Below, one piece after another: positions 1-4,640 of a DNA stretch of 6,119 nt (position 1 is the stretch's first letter; each line of letters begins with the position of its first letter). Source of the stretch: an uncultured Oscillospiraceae bacterium (GTDB taxonomy: Bacteria > Bacillota > Clostridia > Oscillospirales > Oscillospiraceae); contig CAJTYK010000079.1 of the NCBI GenBank assembly GCA_910584285.1, positions 1-6,119 of the forward strand, read 5' to 3'. Below the pieces are notes generated by a model. It had not been told where the DNA came from, did no database searches, and saw only the letters and a list, made by a program, of their open reading frames with translations. Position numbers and translations under genes: made by a program.

Positions 1-387
1 CGGAGCCACGAGGACATCGCCCGGGCCTGGGCGGAGGGCTGGGAGGGGGCCATGGTCAAGGCCGTCCCCGGCGGGTTCCACACCTGCACCTATGTGGATG
101 TCAGGGACGTCCAGGTGGAAACGGACTGGCCCGAGCATATGCGCCGCAGCGCCGCCCAGAGGATTGGGCAGGCGGTGGAGGACTTCGGCAAAACCTGGTT
201 CCCCTTCGGCTATCAAACGGTTTTCATCCCGGAGAACCAGACCTCCAAGATGCAGCTTATGGCGGGCAGCACCGAGGACTACGCCGGGGACGACGCCCCG
301 GAGGGGGCCTATACCTATGGCTGCGTGGGCTATATGATCCTCACCGACGAGGGCTGGACGTGCCGGGAAGTGGGCACCGGCTGGTAA
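1..387 (+). CDS. Hypothetical protein, C-terminal part (5' end outside window)
   Basis: The reading frame is open from the first base of the window to a TAA at 385-387, giving 128 visible codons. The first internal ATG (position 52) has no convincing Shine-Dalgarno, and sensible protein sequence (RSHEDIARAWAEGWEGA) precedes it, so I treat the gene as truncated by the window edge. I do not recognise the family. The visible part is rich in aromatic residues and glycine, has no membrane segment, and ends in GTGW. A helical stretch (about residues 48-65, RRSAAQRIGQAVEDFGKT) is flanked by probable beta segments (TCTYVDVRDVQVE, YQTVFIP, YGCVGYMIL). That could be the C-terminal domain of a secreted or surface protein, but this is inference. 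Codon use is GC-rich, like the lipoprotein gene downstream. The downstream gene has its own promoter, so the two are probably not co-transcribed. Confidence 0.7.
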   Translation, partial: RSHEDIARAWAEGWEGAMVKAVPGGFHTCTYVDVRDVQVETDWPEHMRRSAAQRIGQAVEDFGKTWFPFGYQTVFIPENQTSKMQLMAGSTEDYAGDDAPEGAYTYGCVGYMILTDEGWTCREVGTGW

Positions 388-416
388 CCCCACCCAAATA
401 CGCCTGCGTCCATCTA

Positions 417-431
417 TGCTCAGGTTGAGCA
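417..431. repeat. Small perfect inverted repeat, 6-bp arms
   Basis: TGCTCA and TGAGCA are separated by GGT, 30 bases after the stop codon of the truncated gene. It could form a small RNA hairpin, but no T-run follows and the stem is short, so I do not call it a terminator. The rest of 388-454 shows nothing else I can support. Confidence 0.35.
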
Positions 432-454
432 AGCCGGCGAGACAGACCGGACGG

Positions 455-491
455 CCCAACCGCCGCCCCGGACCGCGCCGGGAGCGGATGG
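455..491 (+). repeat. 37-bp direct repeat, copy A
   Basis: This segment aligns without gaps to 3019-3055, directly after the lipoprotein stop codon, with 29 of 37 identical positions; the longest identical run is CGGGAGCGG. Both copies lie in the 3' flank of a plus-strand gene, and each is followed by a perfect inverted repeat (starting at 518 here and at 3100 there). Similarity stops abruptly at both ends. Most of the mismatches fall three bases apart, so read in triplets both copies encode Pro-x-Arg-Arg-Pro-x-Pro-Arg-Arg-Glu-Arg. GC-rich bias could contribute to the match. Confidence 0.5.
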
Positions 492-517
492 ATAATTGGA
501 ATTTTTCAGCCCAAATT

Positions 518-561
518 GACAGCAGGACGGCGGGAGTTTTCCTCCTCACCGTCCTGCTGTC
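518..561 (-). terminator. Perfect 13-bp inverted repeat after the LRR scrap, possible terminator
   Basis: GACAGCAGGACGG (518-530) is the exact reverse complement of CCGTCCTGCTGTC (549-561). The loop contains a further small stem, GGAG/CTCC at 533-536 and 542-545. On the minus strand the stem starts 5 bases after the TAA of the leucine-rich repeat scrap, which is where a terminator for that gene would be. The run that follows it on that strand is AATTTGGGC, a poor U-tract, and the plus strand is no better. It is either a weak or decayed intrinsic terminator or another RNA hairpin. Confidence 0.5.
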
Positions 562-566
562 GTCGT

Positions 567-779
567 TTACTGCCGCTCCATAAAGCTTTTCAGCATCTGG
601 GTCGTCTCGCCCGGGTAGGCAAGTGCATTCAAACCAATCTCGGTCACGTCCCCCGGGATTGTCACATCCGTCAGACCGCTGACAGAGAGCGCAAAGCTTC
701 CAATGCTGGCCACCGTATCCGGAATGGCCGCATTCTTCAGTTTTTCTTTACTCTCCCGATGCGCCATGTTAAAATACAT
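567..779 (-). pseudogene. Remnant of a BspA-like leucine-rich repeat (LRR_5) protein
   Basis: This 70-codon frame contains about one and a half BspA-type leucine-rich repeats: IPDTVASIGSFA (residues 19-30), then LTDVTIPGDVTEIG (residues 36-49). These match the usual pattern of IP-x-x-V-x-x-IG followed by an aromatic-hydrophobic segment. The frame ends in LKSFMERQ at a TAA (569-567), with a perfect inverted repeat just beyond, as expected for a true gene end. The start is not credible: a TAG lies directly before the first ATG, neither ATG (779 or 767) has a Shine-Dalgarno, and repeat homology begins only around residue 10. BspA-family proteins normally have a signal peptide and many more repeats. 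I infer that this is the surviving 3' end of a larger surface protein whose 5' part was lost. A genuine short gene is less likely. The lipoprotein promoter overlaps its 5' end. Confidence 0.65.
747..775 (+). promoter_or_regulatory. Predicted sigma-A promoter of the lipoprotein gene
   Basis: TTTACT (747-752, four of six consensus positions) and TAAAAT (770-775, five of six) are separated by exactly 17 bases. Transcription would start near 782, leaving a leader of about 40 bases before the ATG at 823. The promoter lies inside the first codons of the minus-strand leucine-rich repeat scrap, which supports that scrap being non-functional. Confidence 0.6.
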
Positions 780-811
780 CTATGAAGATAAAACCTGCAC
801 GTGATGCGATC

Positions 812-818
812 AGGAGGT
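812..818 (+). promoter_or_regulatory. Ribosome binding site of the lipoprotein gene
   Basis: AGGAGGT is followed by four bases and then ATG at 823. This fixes the start, and the encoded N-terminus is a complete lipoprotein signal peptide, which agrees. Confidence 0.85.
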
Positions 819-822
819 AGCC

Positions 823-3018
823 ATGATTAAGAGGTTGAGTTCCATTCTGCTGCTGATGGCCCTGCTGCTGGGCCTGCTGGGCGCGTGTAAGCCCATATCT
901 GGCCCAGACCCGTCTGCTCCGCCGGAGGAGACGCAGGCAGCCAAAGAGCTGGTGGAGCTGGTTCTGCCCTATTCCGGCTGTGAGAACCCGGAGGCATTGG
1001 AACGCCTCAATGCAGACGTGGAAGATCTGGACACCTACATCGAAAAAGCCTACGCTCTGAACGGCTGGACAGACGGGGCCATCATCCGGGCCACGGGGGC
1101 CTCCGCTTTTGAGCTGGCGGCAATCCGCCTGGAGGACGAGGACGCCGCCAAGGCCGGGGAGGCGCTGTTAAAGGACTATCTCCACCAACGGGAGGGGGAC
1201 TTCACCGGCTATGCCCCGGAGCAGGCAGACATGGTTTCCAATGGCGTGATCGTACGCCATGGGACGTGGCTGGGCCTGTTTATCTGTCCCGACCCGGAGG
1301 GGGCGGCAGGAGCCTTTGAAGCCGCGCTGAAGGGGGACAACCTCCCAGAGCAGCCCACGCCCGCCCCCACGCCGGAGCCTGAGCCGGAGATGGAGATGCT
1401 GCCGCTGATGGTGGATCTGATGCGTTTCTGTAAAGAGGAGATCGACGGCCTGGGGAAGGGATATGGCTACACATCCAGCAATTCCATGACCGAACTTGCC
1501 ACTGGCAGCGGGGACGATGACTATTTTCTGAACTGGATGTCCGATTCTTATGGCGCGGACGCGGAAAAAATTGAATCCGGCTTTTCTGTGACGGACTTCA
1601 TCTCTGACCATGCCTTTGAACTTACGGTGTCGCGCATGGTCAGTGAGGACGAGGCGGTTCGGGGGATGGAATGCTTCCGGAGCCATCTGAAAAACCAGGA
1701 GGCTGCCTTTACGGAGAAGGGACTGCCGGAGGAGGCGGAGCTGGCCGCCAATGGCCTGGTGGTTCAGACCGGACGGTATCTGGCCCTGTTCATCTGCCAG
1801 AACCCGGAGGAGGTGAGGGCCGAGTTTGAGGACGCTCTCATCCGCCTGTCTGCCCCGCAGCCGGCTCAGCCGTTCCAGAAAGTTGATATGGAGCTGTTGT
1901 GGGAACGCGTTCAGGCCGTCTGCCAGGAGGAGATAGACGAAATCCGCGCCCAAGGCAGGAGAGTTTTTCGCACCCTGAATAACATCGATTTTGATTACAC
2001 TTTATTGTACAACTTTGATCGGGTTGAAAACAGTTTTTCGTTCTTTGCATTTGACGATGAGGACACCCTTCATGTGGCTGTGCTGTACGCGGAGGACGAG
2101 CCTGCGGCCGCCAGTCTCGCGGCCGCGCTGCAGCTTCATCAGTGGAGCAGCGAACTTGGCTATCTCCGTGACGGCCTGCCTGAGCAGGCGGAACAGGTGG
2201 CCAACGGCTTGGTTGTTCAGCTGGGACGGTATGCGGCCCTGTTCATCTGCCGGAACCCACAGGCGGCGGAGGCCGAGCTGGAGGCCGCCCTGCGTGACCT
2301 GTCCTCGGCGGCGGAGCCCTCCGCCGGGCCGTCCGTCCCGCCGGGCACCCCGGAGCATCCCATCTTCGTGGAGCTGGATGATCCGATGCCCGAGGGGGAG
2401 CCAGACCCCGACCACCCCGGCCGCATCAAGTTCGTTCAGCCAAACGAGGAGGATATGTCCGTCTACGATACCTCTGCCATCCTCGCCGCCTGGGAGAAGG
2501 GCGATCCCGCCGGCCTGTCCGAGGATGACCGGGCCATCTACGACGCGGCCCAGGCCGTGCTGGAGGAGGTACTTCATGACGGCATGAGCCCCTTCGAGAC
2601 GGAAGCCACCCTCTACGACTGGGTGGTGCAGAAGATTGACTATGGCTGGAAACACGCAGACGTGCTGGAGGAGACGCCCCGGGAGGCATACACCCCCTAC
2701 GGCGGGCTGGTAGACCGGATGGCGGTGTGCCTTGGCTATGCCTCCTCCTTCCAGCTTCTGATGAATATGGCGGGGATGGAGTGCATTACCGTGGTGGGGG
2801 CGTCTCACGCCAGCACGGGGGATCACGCGTGGAACATGGTACGTCTGGACGGGGAGTGGTACTGTGTGGACGCCACCTGGGATTTTGCCTACCGGGAGAC
2901 AATGAATGGGTGCGAGTGGCGGTATTTCAACGTCACCAGCGACTACATGGCCCGGTCCAACCACCAGTGGGACTATAACGCCGTTCCGGAGGCAACCGCA
3001 GAGGATCACGGGTGTTGA
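823..3018 (+). CDS. Surface lipoprotein: three DUF4358-like modules plus a transglutaminase-like domain
   Basis: The product has 731 residues. Residues 1-21 form a signal peptide (MIKR, then a Leu-rich core) ending in the lipobox LGAC with lipidated Cys22, so it is probably anchored outside the membrane. Three related modules follow, at about 41-170, 192-343 and 354-495. Each has an acidic N-terminal part and a conserved end of the form P-E-x-A-x-x-x-x-N-G-x-V-V followed by LFIC and an acidic helix. This resembles DUF4358, usually found as a single copy in small Clostridial lipoproteins; function unknown. Pro/Glu-rich linkers (about 174-189 and 496-530) separate modules. The C-terminal domain (about 560-731) is transglutaminase-like, with candidate triad Cys636 (AVCLGYASS), His668 (GDHAWNMV) and Asp683 (VDATWD), followed by the typical YFNVT and HQWDYNA segments. 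All three catalytic residues are present, so activity as a thiol peptidase or crosslinking enzyme on cell-wall or surface substrates is plausible but inferred. The domain calls rest on pattern recognition. Confidence 0.85.
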   Translation: MIKRLSSILLLMALLLGLLGACKPISGPDPSAPPEETQAAKELVELVLPYSGCENPEALERLNADVEDLDTYIEKAYALNGWTDGAIIRATGASAFELAAIRLEDEDAAKAGEALLKDYLHQREGDFTGYAPEQADMVSNGVIVRHGTWLGLFICPDPEGAAGAFEAALKGDNLPEQPTPAPTPEPEPEMEMLPLMVDLMRFCKEEIDGLGKGYGYTSSNSMTELATGSGDDDYFLNWMSDSYGADAEKIESGFSVTDFISDHAFELTVSRMVSEDEAVRGMECFRSHLKNQEAAFTEKGLPEEAELAANGLVVQTGRYLALFICQNPEEVRAEFEDALIRLSAPQPAQPFQKVDMELLWERVQAVCQEEIDEIRAQGRRVFRTLNNIDFDYTLLYNFDRVENSFSFFAFDDEDTLHVAVLYAEDEPAAASLAAALQLHQWSSELGYLRDGLPEQAEQVANGLVVQLGRYAALFICRNPQAAEAELEAALRDLSSAAEPSAGPSVPPGTPEHPIFVELDDPMPEGEPDPDHPGRIKFVQPNEEDMSVYDTSAILAAWEKGDPAGLSEDDRAIYDAAQAVLEEVLHDGMSPFETEATLYDWVVQKIDYGWKHADVLEETPREAYTPYGGLVDRMAVCLGYASSFQLLMNMAGMECITVVGASHASTGDHAWNMVRLDGEWYCVDATWDFAYRETMNGCEWRYFNVTSDYMARSNHQWDYNAVPEATAEDHGC
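1720..1812 (+). repeat. Internal coding repeat (module 2 end), paired with 2173-2265
   Basis: Codons 300-330 align without gaps to codons 451-481, offset by 453 bases, with 74 of 93 bases identical by hand count. A 17-base block, GGCCCTGTTCATCTGCC, is identical at 1782-1798 and 2235-2251. Module 1 has only a looser equivalent (GGGCCTGTTTATCTGTCC, 1272-1289). Modules 2 and 3 therefore look like the more recent duplication. Confidence 0.8.
2173..2265 (+). repeat. Internal coding repeat (module 3 end), paired with 1720-1812
   Basis: This is the second copy of the repeat, encoding GLPEQAEQVANGLVVQ and then GRYAALFIC. The upstream halves of modules 2 and 3 have diverged far more; only a short motif (CKEEID versus CQEEID) remains clearly shared there. 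Confidence 0.8.
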
Positions 3019-3055
3019 CCCAAACGGCGACCCAGACCACGTCGGGAGCGGGCGG
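3019..3055 (+). repeat. 37-bp direct repeat, copy B
   Basis: This begins at the first base after the lipoprotein TGA and matches 455-491 at 29 of 37 positions without gaps. In the lipoprotein frame, past the stop, it would read PKRRPRPRRERAEAM and then TAG (3064-3066). The similarity to copy A therefore starts exactly at the gene end. Confidence 0.5.
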
Positions 3056-3099
3056 AGGCAATGTAGCTTCCCAGCGCTCTGAAGCAGTCCCATGGCAAA

Positions 3100-3138
3100 G
3101 GTAACCACAGGGCGTTTGGTCAGCGCCCTGTGGTTACC
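3100..3138. terminator. Perfect 15-bp inverted repeat between lipoprotein and orphan gene
   Basis: GGTAACCACAGGGCG (3100-3114) is the exact reverse complement of 3124-3138, with a 9-base loop TTTGGTCAG. The stem lies 81 bases after the lipoprotein stop and 19 bases before the Shine-Dalgarno of the next gene. No T-run follows on the plus strand (CTAAAAGC), and only a short TTT follows on the minus strand. It may be a factor-dependent or weak terminator, an mRNA-stabilising 3' hairpin, an attenuator for the downstream gene, or a copy of a dispersed repeat. I see no convincing promoter between this stem and the next gene. Confidence 0.5.
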
Positions 3139-3157
3139 CTAAAAGCTGATTACAAAT

Positions 3158-3166
3158 GAGGTGATC
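3158..3166 (+). promoter_or_regulatory. Near-ideal Shine-Dalgarno that selects the GTG at 3170
   Basis: GAGGTGATC is a nine-base perfect match to the complement of the usual 16S rRNA 3' end. Its GAGG core sits eight bases before GTG at 3170. The earlier in-frame GTG (3161) lies inside this site, and the ATG at 3156 reaches a stop after two codons, so 3170 is the preferred start. Confidence 0.75.
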
Positions 3167-3169
3167 TTT

Positions 3170-3691
3170 GTGGACAAGCAGCAGAATGCGCCTGTAATGG
3201 AAACCAGGCTGGGGCCGGAGCTGATGCTGGAGGTATACAAGGCGCTGGACTTCGAGCCTGCCGCCTTTGCGCTGCGCCATCGTAATGAGTTTACGCACCT
3301 GTACCTTCGGGCGGATGGAATGCTCAGCTTCGTAGGCGAGGAGATCCTCTCCTACCTTGTCCCCCAGGTAAACGAATGCCTGTCCAAAGCGGAATATGCC
3401 CTGTTGTCCTATATGGAATATGCCGGGCGAACCCAGAAAACGGAAGGGCCGGATCGCTTTGCCCTGGCAGTCTCCCACTATTTGAGGGCAAGAGAGCAGA
3501 CAGGCACCGATTGGCTCTACAGCTTCGAGGAGGAGAACCCAAAAAAGCGCTGCATGGAGGTCTATCCGCAAATGTATTCCATCGCTCAAGCCATGTACGC
3601 CTTTGCCAAAGAGACCGGGGAACTGGAGGAGGTCGCCATGACCGAGGGCCCGGGCGCCTGGCTTGATCCGAAGAAAATCACGCCGCATTGA
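3170..3691 (+). CDS. Hypothetical protein of 173 residues, family not recognised
   Basis: I do not recognise this gene. It starts at GTG 3170 behind an excellent Shine-Dalgarno and ends at TGA 3689-3691. There is no signal peptide or membrane segment, so it is probably cytoplasmic. It looks largely alpha-helical, with segments rich in aromatic residues: LMLEVYKALDFEPAAFAL (about 17-34), EEILSYLVPQVNECLSKAEYALLSYMEY (about 57-84), FALAVSHYLRAREQTG (about 96-111) and YPQMYSIAQAMYAFAKETGELEEV (about 131-154). Only two cysteines are present (NEC and KRC), and I see no catalytic motif or DNA-binding helix pair. It sits 151 bases after the lipoprotein, beyond a strong inverted repeat, and converges with the regulator gene across a 64-base gap. 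Co-transcription with the lipoprotein is possible only if that hairpin lets polymerase through. The coherent protein-like composition and strong ribosome binding site make it a likely real gene; function unknown. Confidence 0.75.
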   Translation: MDKQQNAPVMETRLGPELMLEVYKALDFEPAAFALRHRNEFTHLYLRADGMLSFVGEEILSYLVPQVNECLSKAEYALLSYMEYAGRTQKTEGPDRFALAVSHYLRAREQTGTDWLYSFEEENPKKRCMEVYPQMYSIAQAMYAFAKETGELEEVAMTEGPGAWLDPKKITPH

Positions 3692-3755
3692 GTGGAGCAG
3701 GACGGGAGGGCTCCGCACAGCGCAGTCCAGAGCCTGGGCGTCTTTGGTCCGTCCT

Positions 3756-4529
3756 TTACGGATCGGTGCGCAAGCCCCCGCCTTCCTCAGCGTTGCTTGG
3801 AATTTCTCCGTTGTCGTGCCCCAAATGGCTGATAATTTCCTGTAGTAAGGCCCTGTTATATTCAATGTGGCGCTCCATCGCCGCTGCGGCCCGCTCCACG
3901 TCCCGGTCACAAATTGCGTCCAAAATCTCCCGGTGATCCACCAAGGTCTGCGCCTTCAACCGGCTCTCTGTCAATGAGACAAACAGCGTGATCGCGTAAG
4001 TGATAATGGGGATCAGCTTGGGCACCACCAGGTTATGGGTGCACTCCGCAATGGCCACATGGAACAGCACGTCGTTCCTGGAGTGATCCCGCTCCGCCAC
4101 AATGTCCTGCTCCACCACGCAGCAGGCCTCCCGCAGCTTTTTCAGATCCTCCGCCGTCGCCCGCTCCGCCGCCATCCGGGCCACCCAGGGCTCCATCTGG
4201 AGCCGGATCTCCGCCAGATCCAGGGCCAGCCGGAGCTGGTCCGGATAATAGACAAACCCCAAGGGATCCGGGATCTCCCCTGGGTTGGGCGCGATATAGG
4301 TCCCCTTGCCCCGCCGTATCTCCAGCACATTCCGGGCCACCAGCAGCTTTACGCCCTCCCGGATCGTGCCACGGCCCACGCCCAGCAGCTCCGCCAGCTC
4401 AAATTCGCTGGGCAGCTTGTCCTCACAGGTGAGATGCTGCTCCACAATCAGCTTCGATATCTGCTCCGCCGCCTGCTCCGGCAGGGTGGCTCCCTTTGCC
4501 TGGATATTTTCAAAGGCTGGTTCCATCAC
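3756..4529 (-). CDS. GntR-family transcriptional regulator, FadR subfamily (FCD domain)
   Basis: The product has 257 residues. An N-terminal winged helix-turn-helix (about 16-80) shows the GntR signature KLPSEFELAELLGVGRGTIREGVKLL and wing RRGKGTYIA. An all-helical FCD effector domain follows (about 98-228). The residues expected for its metal and ligand site are all visible: Arg109, Asp153 and His157 (NDVLFH), His199 (VDHREILDAI) and His221 (MERHIEYN). Such proteins usually bind operators as dimers and release them on binding small carboxylic or sugar acids. The gene lies downstream of a GntP-family permease on the same strand with a 111-base gap, so permease control and autoregulation are likely but inferred. 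I give GTG 4529 as the start because GAGAGGTGA lies nine bases upstream; ATG 4526, the next codon, is equally possible. The tail after about 230 (HLGHDNGEIPSNAEEGGGLRTDP) is polar and probably disordered. The effector is unknown. Confidence 0.9.
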   Translation of the reverse strand: MMEPAFENIQAKGATLPEQAAEQISKLIVEQHLTCEDKLPSEFELAELLGVGRGTIREGVKLLVARNVLEIRRGKGTYIAPNPGEIPDPLGFVYYPDQLRLALDLAEIRLQMEPWVARMAAERATAEDLKKLREACCVVEQDIVAERDHSRNDVLFHVAIAECTHNLVVPKLIPIITYAITLFVSLTESRLKAQTLVDHREILDAICDRDVERAAAAMERHIEYNRALLQEIISHLGHDNGEIPSNAEEGGGLRTDP

Positions 4530-4567
4530 CGGGGCTCACCTCTCTTATCTGCCCAAATTTCTCCCAT

Positions 4568-4596
4568 ATTATAGCGGATATGTACTGAAATTGCAA
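4568..4596 (-). promoter_or_regulatory. Predicted sigma-A promoter of the GntR regulator
   Basis: On the minus strand, TTGCAA (4596-4591, four of six consensus positions) and a perfect TATAAT (4573-4568) are separated by exactly 17 bases. Transcription would start near 4561, about 32 bases before the start codon. The arms CATAT (4565-4569) and ATATG (4578-4582) form a short dyad with an 8-base spacer over the -10 element, a possible autoregulatory operator. The dyad is short and may be chance. Confidence 0.7.
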
Positions 4597-4598
4597 GT

Positions 4599-4632
4599 GG
4601 CCCGCTCTCTGCCCCGCGGCAGGGAGCGGGCC
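4599..4632 (-). terminator. GC-rich 15-bp hairpin between permease and regulator
   Basis: The arms at 4599-4613 and 4618-4632 (GGCAGGGAGCGGGCC) are complementary except for one position, with a 4-base loop CCGC. On the minus strand the stem begins eight bases after the permease TGA. What follows (ACTTGCAATTTC) is not a good U-tract and runs directly into the regulator promoter. It may act as a partial terminator that separates permease and regulator transcription, or as a 3' protective hairpin. The mismatch becomes a G-U wobble only in plus-strand RNA. Confidence 0.5.
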
Positions 4633-4640
4633 GCTCCAGC

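Noticed and set aside
516..785. 89-codon plus-strand frame across the left intergenic region
   Set aside because: It begins inside the inverted repeat, has no Shine-Dalgarno, and lies antisense to the leucine-rich repeat scrap, whose translation is clearly protein-like.
1168..1953. 261-codon minus-strand frame opposite the first two lipoprotein modules
   Set aside because: It is an antisense shadow with an Arg/His/Leu-rich composition and no plausible domain.
3016..3066. Stop-codon read-through extending the lipoprotein by a Pro/Arg-rich tail
   Set aside because: The in-frame extension after TGA is only 15 codons and no recoding signal is visible. The shared 37-bp repeat explains the pattern more simply.
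2002..3108. 368-codon open frame on the minus strand opposite the lipoprotein gene
   Set aside because: It lies antisense to a gene with a clear signal peptide and catalytic domain. Its translation is low-complexity in His, Gly and Val with no recognisable domain, as is common opposite GC-rich genes.
3692..3755. Possible bidirectional terminator between the convergent orphan and regulator genes
   Set aside because: Only 5-7 bp complementary arms with long loops are visible (for example AGGACGG at 3699-3705 and CCGTCCT at 3749-3755), with no T-run. This is too weak to call.
3134..3910. 258-codon minus-strand frame spanning the orphan gene and the end of the regulator
   Set aside because: It crosses the convergent gap, overlaps two better-supported genes, and has no ribosome binding site or recognisable domain.
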